From NCBI GenBank assembly GCA_023245115.1, contig JAHFKX010000003.1, positions 1-19,526 of the forward strand: DNA of 19,526 nucleotides. The letters are read 5' to 3'. Every line of letters starts with the position of its first letter. Positions within the stretch are counted from its first letter, which is position 1. Origin of the DNA: Candidatus Woesearchaeota archaeon. GTDB taxonomy: Archaea; Nanobdellota; Nanobdellia; UBA10117. The notes under the pieces are model-generated. The model made no database searches. It was not told the origin of the DNA and saw only the letters and a list, made by a program, of their open reading frames with translations. Below, piece by piece: positions 1-4,320 of the stretch. Both the position numbers and the translations under genes were made by a program.

Positions 1-244
1 TATGCTGCGTAGGCGTAATAATCTTTAAAAAATTTATGGGTATTTGATTAGATGAATAGGCGCCCAAGCCGGGCAACCAGGCTTTCAGTTAAACGCCCAG
101 AAACTTTAAAGCTCCGGACGAACCCATCAATTATTCTGTAGCACTCGGGTTTTATAAAAGTTGTCATTGATTCGCCGCGGTATTGACGCTAAAGGTAATG
201 TTAGAATTTATTAACACTTGTTAATTAAACTTAACAACAGAAGC
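1..244. other. Non-coding stretch upstream of the HTH-nucleotidyltransferase gene
   Basis: No convincing ORF is seen. On the reverse strand a TATA-like TTTATAAA (151-158) could start a transcript near position 128, which would read TTGATGG (C-box-like) and later CTGA (D-box-like) about 36 nt apart. This spacing fits an archaeal C/D guide RNA, but no clear D'/C' pair is visible, so I do not call it. The segment also holds CGCCCAAGCCG (61-71), matching the 3' end of tRNA-Asp further right. Pairing of reverse-strand CTGGG with CCCGG beside it gives a vaguely tRNA-like 3' end. Confidence 0.35.
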
Positions 245-274
245 TTTATAAATAGTGTTAATTATAATTAACAC
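211..274 (+). promoter_or_regulatory. Promoter with flanking palindromic operators
   Basis: A TATA box (TTTATAAATA, 245-254) lies about 25 bp before the ATG at 275, so the transcript is probably leaderless. Between TATA and ATG is a perfect 20-bp palindrome (255-274, GTGTTAATTA and its complement). Upstream of the TATA box is a second inverted repeat, TTGTTAA (218-224) and TTAACAA (231-237), overlapped by TTAACA/TGTTAA (211-216/219-224). Related GTTAA half-sites on both sides of the TATA element are what a dimeric repressor would bind. The downstream gene encodes a winged-helix protein, so autoregulation is the natural inference. Confidence 0.7.
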
Positions 275-781
275 ATGTTAAAAATATTTAACGATTTGCA
301 GCCATTCTTCGAAGATAACTATAGAAGGATTAGCGTTAGGGAATATGCGCGAATTCGAAAAATAAGCCCGCCAGCCTCATCCTCGCTGCTGCAAAGCCTG
401 AAAAAAGAAGGCCTGCTAAACACAGCTGAGGAAAGAAACTATATCTATTACTGGGCAAATAAAGAAAGCTCGTTGTTCATTGGACTGTCACGCGCGTACT
501 GGCGCGAAAGGCTGGCTGGGCCGATCGCACATTTACAGCAAGAGCTTCTGAATCCAGTAATAGTGCTGTTCGGCTCATTTTCAAAGGCAGAAGTAAATCC
601 AAACTCTGACACAGACTTAGCAATATTTACAGCTTCTAAAAAGAAAATAAATTTGTCGGAATTTGAAAAAAAATTCAAAAGAAAATTCCAAGTATTTGTG
701 TTTAAAGACCAAAAAACAGTTTCGAGCAAAGAACTTTTAAATAACATACACAATGGATTCATATTATCGGGGCGCTGGTAG
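275..781 (+). CDS. Winged-helix / nucleotidyltransferase-fold protein
   Basis: A 168-aa protein. Residues about 1-65 look like a winged helix-turn-helix (basic helix around YARIRKIS, then SSSLLQSLKKEGLL, then a wing ending YIYYW). Residues about 92-145 carry the minimal nucleotidyltransferase signature: GS at 100-101 and SDTDL at 111-115, with Asp112 and Asp114 as the expected metal ligands. I see no clear third carboxylate in the following strand (FQVFVFK). Proteins of this layout occur in archaea as stand-alone regulators or as antitoxin-like partners of HEPN proteins. No HEPN gene is next to it here, so a toxin-antitoxin role is unsupported. The start at 275 follows from the TATA spacing. 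Its 3' end overlaps, in another frame, the LamG remnant, so the LamG sequence may have been joined on by recombination. Confidence 0.75.
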   Translation: MLKIFNDLQPFFEDNYRRISVREYARIRKISPPASSSLLQSLKKEGLLNTAEERNYIYYWANKESSLFIGLSRAYWRERLAGPIAHLQQELLNPVIVLFGSFSKAEVNPNSDTDLAIFTASKKKINLSEFEKKFKRKFQVFVFKDQKTVSSKELLNNIHNGFILSGRW

Positions 782-969
782 ATGAACAGAATGTTAGCGG
801 AAGCCTCATAAAAAATACAAAGCCGCTTGAAGTTGGGTATAAATTCTTAGGGGATATTAATCCGGTTAATGATGGTTCTTGGAATGGTTTAATAGATGAC
901 CTACGCTTTTACGGACACGCTCTAACAGATAAGCTAGAAGCAGTTTTGTTCAGGGAAGGCAATGGCTAG
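745..969 (+). pseudogene. Remnant of a LamG-domain (concanavalin-like) protein, C-terminal fragment
   Basis: Reading the frame that starts just after the TAA at 742-744 gives about 74 codons to a TAG at 967-969, with no good start codon. The translation has the hallmarks of the end of a LamG/concanavalin-like domain: WIHIIGALVDEQN, then NTKPLEVGY, then DGSWNGLIDDLRFYGHALT. Such domains mediate ligand or surface binding in large secreted proteins. Only the C-terminal part survives and there is no upstream coding region, so this is a decayed or truncated gene. Its first 37 bases overlap the end of the nucleotidyltransferase gene, marking a probable rearrangement junction near 745-781. Confidence 0.7.
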
Positions 970-977
970 CATCTGCT

Positions 978-1310
978 GTGCGTAACGTTTTTAAACGCTT
1001 GTTGCCCGGAAAATATATGGAATGCCTTGAAGCGTTAGCAAATATAAGACCGGCGGGCGAAAGCGTAACATCAAGAACCATTGATAGTTTAGCAGAAGGC
1101 AATTCGAGCTTACGCACAGATACGCACGCAAAAGTGCCGATTGTTAGCTATATTATGTCTGCGTGTGCGCTGCTTGCAGGAGCGACTGCTATTGGCAGTT
1201 TTGATAACAGTGATTATTTTGGGGTCGCGTTATTTGGTTTGTTAACGGGTACTTTAAGCGCGGTTGCACTTTTCAAGTATTATCGTGCCAATTTTCCAAG
1301 GAAACAATAA
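978..1310 (+). CDS. Small membrane protein of unknown function
   Basis: A 110-aa ORF beginning with GTG; an ATG start at 1017 would shorten it by 13 residues. The N-terminal half is polar. Two hydrophobic stretches follow (about residues 53-73, VPIVSYIMSACALLAGATAIG, and about 80-102), separated by a short polar turn, giving a helical hairpin, with a basic C-terminal end (RANFPRKQ). I do not recognise a family. Its last 38 bases overlap the end of the reverse-strand lamin-tail gene. The overlap and the GTG start make the call moderate. Nothing in the context assigns a role. Confidence 0.45.
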   Translation: MRNVFKRLLPGKYMECLEALANIRPAGESVTSRTIDSLAEGNSSLRTDTHAKVPIVSYIMSACALLAGATAIGSFDNSDYFGVALFGLLTGTLSAVALFKYYRANFPRKQ

Positions 1311-2994
1311 CTTTTTGCATTGCTTTATTTAAATCCAAGTAGTCTTTCTTAATTGGTAGTTTCGGTAAAACTTTTCCAATGAAACTTATAGCGTTACGCG
1401 GAACACCGGAGCGCAGCAAAGCTTTTATAAGTGGCTTAGGCAAACCGTGTTTTTTAACCCTTGCTTGTATTTCCTTAAATTCTTTGGACGATATTTTTCC
1501 ATACTTAATTGACTTAAATATTTTCAATTTTTTCTTATTTTTATTTAGTAACACATTAATTTGTTTTAGATTTTTGAGATGTAATTTTTCATAATACATA
1601 TCTCCTTTTGCGTTCGCAGTATAAAGTCTATTTAGTATTGTTCTACGAGCGTCTAATAATCTTGCAAATTCTGATACTGCATTAGCCATAGCACACACCG
1701 GAGAGTCACTGCCATTCAAATATTTTATTTTAGTGAAATTATATGGCTTGTTAAAATTGCGATCAAAAACTATTGGATCATTCATATTATTAAGTGCGCC
1801 ATCCTTTGCAAACTGTGCTGCCACCGCCGCGACAATAGCGGTAGCTGTCGCTCCACCGCTAACAAACTCCCAAATGCCGTCTGATAACGCAGTGCCAATA
1901 GCTGATGCAACGGCAGCTGCCGTTGCAGCCAAAAGCGCAGTATTCGCATTGTTGTAATCATCAAATGCGTTTAATTTATCTTGTGGTACGATAACGGTTA
2001 CAATTCCTATTTTGGACCCTTCTAACTTTCCTTGAACACCGTCCTGCTTTCCAAAATATGTAGCATCATACGTAAATTTCTTTTTTGTCTCTCTGAGGTG
2101 TGCATAGCCCAGCGTATCAAGGCCAGTGTGATACCAACTCCAATCTTTAGCCGGCAGTTGGTAGGTCGCCTTGACTGCAGAATTTATATCCGCTCCAGTG
2201 ATATACTCATCAACTTCTTTATTATTTTCAAACAAATGCGATTCAAAATAATTTATCGCATCGCCATTATTTTTAAAATTAGCCACGATGCTGTATGCCT
2301 GCTTGATGTACGCAGGCTTCGGCAAGTCAGCTGAATCAAAAACTATTTTTATTTTTGGTTCTTCTTTCTGACTGCCGACCGCACTTGGCGTGGGCAGCAG
2401 ATAAAAATCATGCTCTGTTTTTAATGCAACTTGAACTTTTTCAGTTACGTTTTGGTAGCCAGATTTTGAAACTGTAATTTCTGGCTCGCCAGGCATTGTC
2501 ATAAGTTCGTAATATCCGGACGGATTTGTTTTTGCTGAGTCACCAGAATCGGTTTGTAAATTTGCACCAGCCAGCGCAATGTTTGTGTCTTTGTCGTAAA
2601 CGTAGCCGTAAATCTTTGCTAGTTTTACACTGCTTGCGACACTGCCACGCGGATCTTTTAAGATTGCAGTGTCGCCTTCGTTGTTCCAAACTGGCGCATC
2701 GCGATTCCAGTAAAAGTCTGTGCTGGTTGGCATGCCGTGCCCAGTTCTTATTCTAATAACTGCCTCTTTGCCTACGTCCGCGCCTTGTGGAAAAATAAAC
2801 GGTAAGTGATTTTTATTATCTGTGAGAGAATAGCCATCGAGTTTTATCAAACTTGAGCTAAAATTTTTAATTTCTACAAATTCTTCATTGAGATTTATGA
2901 ACTTTCCCAAGTAGCGGCCGTTCTTATCGATTGCGCGGTCTGGTCCCGGCGGATTGGCAACAATACGAATAATTTTCAAGTCTGGAGTGGCCAT
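1273..2994 (-). CDS. Lamin-tail-domain protein with carboxypeptidase-regulatory-like domain
   Basis: A 573-aa protein. Residues about 5-122 resemble a lamin-tail (LTD) domain: NEEFVEIKNFSS, LDGYSLTDN, FIFPQGADV, VWNNEGDTAILKD. Residues about 126-200 form a carboxypeptidase-regulatory-like beta sandwich (KIYGYVYDKDTNIALAGANL, TNPSGYYELMTMPGE). Residues about 213-340 may be a further beta domain. An Ala-rich hydrophobic segment (about 352-396) looks like two membrane or packed helices. The rest (about 430-573) is Lys-rich and helical. LTD and regulatory-like domains are usually found in exported proteins, yet no N-terminal signal peptide is visible. A TATA element lies about 24 bp upstream of the ATG, so the mRNA is probably leaderless. 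Function is unknown; a surface or adhesion role is an inference. Confidence 0.75.
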   Translation of the reverse strand: MATPDLKIIRIVANPPGPDRAIDKNGRYLGKFINLNEEFVEIKNFSSSLIKLDGYSLTDNKNHLPFIFPQGADVGKEAVIRIRTGHGMPTSTDFYWNRDAPVWNNEGDTAILKDPRGSVASSVKLAKIYGYVYDKDTNIALAGANLQTDSGDSAKTNPSGYYELMTMPGEPEITVSKSGYQNVTEKVQVALKTEHDFYLLPTPSAVGSQKEEPKIKIVFDSADLPKPAYIKQAYSIVANFKNNGDAINYFESHLFENNKEVDEYITGADINSAVKATYQLPAKDWSWYHTGLDTLGYAHLRETKKKFTYDATYFGKQDGVQGKLEGSKIGIVTVIVPQDKLNAFDDYNNANTALLAATAAAVASAIGTALSDGIWEFVSGGATATAIVAAVAAQFAKDGALNNMNDPIVFDRNFNKPYNFTKIKYLNGSDSPVCAMANAVSEFARLLDARRTILNRLYTANAKGDMYYEKLHLKNLKQINVLLNKNKKKLKIFKSIKYGKISSKEFKEIQARVKKHGLPKPLIKALLRSGVPRNAISFIGKVLPKLPIKKDYLDLNKAMQKVIVSLENWHDNT

Positions 2995-3014
2995 ATAATT
3001 TCATAAAATTTCAG

Positions 3015-3022
3015 ATTTAAAA
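3015..3022 (-). promoter_or_regulatory. TATA box for the lamin-tail gene
   Basis: On the reverse strand GGCTTTTAAATC contains an archaeal TATA-like TTTTAAAT centred about 24 bp upstream of the ATG at 2994. This spacing predicts a leaderless transcript. Confidence 0.55.
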
Positions 3023-3178
3023 GCCTTAGGCAACGACTAAAATTATTAAATTATCAATAAAATTGCGTGCGTATCTTTTCGCCCTGTGATGTATGCCAAT
3101 TTTTTCTAACCCCATTTTTCGTTCCAGTGGGGCCGTCCGTGTATTTGAAATTTATGGGCGTCTAACCAAAAGTATAAG
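3023..3178. other. AT-rich spacer between the lamin-tail gene and tRNA-Asp
   Basis: No ORF is supported. A hairpin-capable CCCCA...TGGGG pair lies near 3110-3130. On the reverse strand just past the tRNA-Asp end is a short T-run (ACTTTTGG) that may help termination. I see nothing else to annotate. Confidence 0.4.
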
Positions 3179-3191
3179 CGCCCAAGCCGAG

Positions 3192-3293
3192 AGTTTCTCG
3201 CGACGCCCTCACTTTTGTGCGATTGAAAATCGCACGCGCCTCTTTTGGTGTGGGGCGGGAGACCTTTTCTCCGCAAAGAGAAAAGGGCTTCGC
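3192..3293 (-). other. tRNA-Asp T-loop intron (about 59/60), 102 nt
   Basis: The T-stem halves CCGAG and CTCGG and the loop TTCGAAT are separated by this segment. The ends pair: exon TTC with intron GAA, followed by a 3-nt bulge ACT before the 3' exon, and intron TGCGA with TCGCG. The boundary may shift by one T without changing the product. Internal hairpins are CCTTTTCTC...GAGAAAAGG and GTGCGATT-TTC-AATCGCAC. The middle holds CCCG and ACCAAAAGA and aligns with the tRNA-Tyr T-loop intron. Confidence 0.78.
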
Positions 3294-3315
3294 ATTCGAA
3301 CTCGGGTCTGGTCCG

Positions 3316-3418
3316 TTCTGCACTCAGGCATTAAAGTTCTGTGGGATTGAAAATCCCACCAGTTCTTTCTTTAGATGCCTGGGAGCGTTTCTTTCTTCCA
3401 AAGAAAGAAAAGCTGCCA
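3316..3418 (-). other. tRNA-Asp anticodon-loop intron (37/38), 103 nt
   Basis: Boundaries follow a bulge-helix-bulge: exon CTGT (positions 32-35) pairs with intron GCAG, with 3-nt bulges CA^T and AA^C. Splicing gives the standard loop CTGTCAC. Inside are a perfect 10-bp hairpin (TTTCTTTCTT, loop TGG, AAGAAAGAAA), a core containing TCCC and AAAGAAAG, an 8-bp hairpin (GTGGGATT, loop TTC, AATCCCAC), and a longer pairing of CAGGCAT with ATGCCTG enclosing the latter. The central helix is the same as in the tRNA-Tyr anticodon intron. Confidence 0.82.
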
Positions 3419-3477
3419 TGACAGGGACCTATCCTGACCGCTAGACTACTTGGGCACGGATTTCTAGCGGAATTTGC

Positions 3478-3487
3478 GTTTTTAAAG
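3478..3487 (-). promoter_or_regulatory. TATA box for tRNA-Asp
   Basis: Reverse-strand ACTTTAAAAACG lies about 28 bp before the first base of the acceptor stem, the spacing expected of an archaeal tRNA promoter. Confidence 0.6.
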
Positions 3488-3537
3488 TTTCGCTAAACAA
3501 ATTTAAAGAAATCATTAAGAGTTATTGTTTTAATCAT

Positions 3538-3628
3538 AAAAGGTCCCGTCCCCAGGAGTTTCTTCACATGTGGCGTTATTGGCATCGAAGATGCCTCACC
3601 TTTCTTTTGGGGTGCCACGGGACCTTTT
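3538..3628. repeat. 12-bp inverted repeat linking tRNA-Tyr 3' end and its T-loop intron
   Basis: AAAAGGTCCCGT (3538-3549) and ACGGGACCTTTT (3617-3628) are perfect complements. The first copy is the tRNA-Tyr 3' end plus its flank; the second lies inside the T-loop intron. In the unspliced RNA this pairing would compete with the acceptor stem. Confidence 0.75.
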
Positions 3629-3653
3629 CTTTTGTGAAAGAAAAGGGAGTGTG
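3557..3653 (-). other. tRNA-Tyr T-loop intron (about 59/60), 97 nt
   Basis: It separates CCAGG-TTCAAAT from CCTGG. Boundary pairing matches the tRNA-Asp T-loop intron: exon TTC with intron GAA, 3' bulge ACT, and TCACA with TGTGA. Inside are a perfect 10-bp hairpin (CCTTTTCTTT, loop CACA, AAAGAAAAGG), a core with TCCCGTGGCACC and AAAAGAAAGG, and a hairpin GGCATC-TTC-GATGCC. Confidence 0.78.
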
Positions 3654-3676
3654 ATTTGAACCTGGAACCCCTCGGG

Positions 3677-3717
3677 ATCTGCTGAGCACGTTAGTCTCAA
3701 CTCGCGTTGAGTGCTGT
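3677..3717 (-). other. tRNA-Tyr anticodon-loop intron (37/38), 41 nt
   Basis: Exon CTGT pairs with intron GCAG, with bulges AG^A and AT^C, giving spliced loop CTGTAGC. The intron ends pair through AGCAC and GTGCT. Inside is a 6-bp hairpin CTCAAC/GTTGAG closed by a GCGA (GNRA-type) tetraloop. Confidence 0.82.
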
Positions 3718-3742
3718 CTACAGCCAAGTGCTCTACCAGACT

Positions 3743-3767
3743 GCTCTTTGCAATTCACTTGCAATTT
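3743..3767 (-). other. tRNA-Tyr D-loop intron, about 25 nt
   Basis: Between D-stem GCTC and the normal-looking loop AGTCTGGTA lies 25 nt that duplicates GAGC. It contains TTGCAA-GTGAA-TTGCAA, able to form a 6-bp hairpin. GCTC and the extra GAGC give a 4-bp central helix. Exact cut sites are uncertain: the product loop is AGTCTGGTA or AATCTGGTA. The outer helix of a standard bulge-helix-bulge is weak. Confidence 0.68.
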
Positions 3768-3802
3768 GAGCTAGGACGGGATAGTTTTGGTTATAATGTT
3801 AG

Positions 3803-3813
3803 TTTATAAAAGC
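3803..3813 (-). promoter_or_regulatory. TATA box for tRNA-Tyr
   Basis: Reverse-strand GCTTTTATAAA is centred about 26 bp upstream of the acceptor stem, so transcription should start at or next to the tRNA 5' end. Confidence 0.7.
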
Positions 3814-3957
3814 TTTCGGGCTTTTATCCATAAACGAACAAAGCAAAGTTTTGGTTAAAAAAGTTCCGTGTGCAAATTTTCCTGACGGTCCTGTTTTTGG
3901 ATTGATATGTAATTCAAATAAACCGCATTACATCAAAGTAGGGTTAATATAGAAAGG

Positions 3958-3992
3958 TTTAAAAAGGGCTTATAGCTAAAATGGTTGGTGAT
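3958..3992 (+). promoter_or_regulatory. TATA box and ribosome binding site for the HhH gene
   Basis: GAAAGG followed by TTTAAAAA (3958-3965) is a BRE/TATA pair. GGTGAT (3987-3992) matches the archaeal anti-Shine-Dalgarno sequence and sits 4 nt before the ATG at 3997. It selects that ATG over the in-frame TTG at 3985 and GTG at 3988. The stretch 3814-3950 shows nothing else I can name. Confidence 0.65.
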
Positions 3993-3996
3993 AAAC

Positions 3997-4320
3997 ATGT
4001 TTGGAAGAGGACAGAAAGACGGAAAATTAACAGATACAATAGATACTTTTGTAGCGCGTATACCAGACGTACACCCAGAAATGTGTGCAAAAATTACGCG
4101 CAGGCTTACACAGCTTGAACTTGCAACGGTTGAAGACTTGACACATAAGACACGCCAGTTTTTCCAGCGAGAACTTGGGCGTGCAGAGGAGGCGCAAATT
4201 TATGGTGCGCTTCGCCAACATTATGACGTAACATTAACAGATTTGCATGCAAGATCGCGCGCACCTGGCGACCCGCCACGAGTTGACGCAAGATATGGTG
4301 GCGCACCTAGGTTTGAGTAA
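3997..4320 (+). CDS. Small helix-hairpin-helix protein resembling RNA polymerase alpha C-terminal domain
   Basis: A 107-aa protein starting at the ATG preceded by GGTGAT. The middle resembles the bacterial RNA polymerase alpha C-terminal domain fold (two HhH motifs): ITRRLTQLELATVEDLTHKT matches the pattern LxxLxIxTVEDLxxxT, followed by a helix and a turn (GRAEEAQIYGALRQH). The tail after about residue 88 is Arg/Pro/Gly-rich and probably disordered. HhH domains of this kind bind DNA or RNA or mediate protein contacts. Its TAA overlaps the ATG of the next gene (TAATG), so the two are translationally coupled. The link to transcription is suggestive, since the polymerase operon follows, but the assignment rests on sequence pattern only. 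Confidence 0.65.
   Translation: MFGRGQKDGKLTDTIDTFVARIPDVHPEMCAKITRRLTQLELATVEDLTHKTRQFFQRELGRAEEAQIYGALRQHYDVTLTDLHARSRAPGDPPRVDARYGGAPRFE

Larger units (their letters stand above)
3179..3455 (-). tRNA. tRNA-Asp (GTC), interrupted by two introns
   Basis: On the reverse strand the acceptor GCCCAAG (3455-3449) pairs perfectly with CTTGGGC (3186-3180), followed by discriminator G (3179), as usual for Asp. The D-arm is GTCT / GGAT around AGCGGTCA. The anticodon stem GGTCC (3429-3425) pairs with GGACC (3314-3310). The loop reads CTGTCA plus C after splicing, with anticodon GTC at 3422-3420. The variable loop is AGAC and the T-arm is CCGAG-TTCGAAT-CTCGG. Introns of 103 nt (after position 37) and 102 nt (in the T-loop, about 59/60) separate these pieces. 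The mature RNA would be 72 nt. A TATA element about 28 bp upstream supports independent transcription. A simple scan for a contiguous tRNA would miss it, because only the D-arm half looks normal. Confidence 0.88.
3544..3780 (-). tRNA. tRNA-Tyr (GTA), interrupted by three introns
   Basis: On the reverse strand the acceptor CCCGTCC (3780-3774) pairs perfectly with GGACGGG (3551-3545), then discriminator A (3544). The first pair is C-G, the archaeal tRNA-Tyr identity feature. The D-stem is GCTC (3771-3768) with GAGC (3733-3730). The anticodon stem CTTGG (3728-3724) pairs with CCGAG (3675-3671, one G-U). The loop starts CTGTAG with anticodon GTA (3721-3719). The variable loop is GGGTT. The T-arm is CCAGG-TTCAAAT-CCTGG, whose 3' strand lies about 100 nt away. 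Introns of about 25 nt (D-loop), 41 nt (37/38) and 97 nt (T-loop) interrupt it. The mature RNA would be 74 nt. A TATA box about 26 bp upstream supports it. Confidence 0.87.

Noticed and set aside
60..149. Reverse-strand tRNA or C/D guide RNA in the left end
   Set aside because: Acceptor-like CCCGAG/CTTGGG and a T-stem-like CTGGG/CCCGG pair exist, but there is no T-loop motif, D-arm or anticodon arm, and the TATA box would start transcription inside it. The C/D reading lacks D' and C' boxes.
3110..3130. A third tRNA suggested by CCCCA...TGGGG
   Set aside because: Only an isolated 5-bp pairing; no acceptor, anticodon or T-loop sequences accompany it.
3093..3444. Two forward-strand ORFs of 75-85 codons across the tRNA-Asp gene
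   Set aside because: They are antisense to a well-supported tRNA and its introns, with low-complexity translations and no family similarity.
3576..3764. A 62-codon reverse-strand ORF over tRNA-Tyr, as a possible intron-encoded protein
   Set aside because: It spans exons and introns alike and has no domain or sensible start. The tRNA explains the sequence.
4106..4306. Antisense ORFs over the HhH gene
   Set aside because: They are frame shadows of the coding strand with no ribosome binding site or family pattern.
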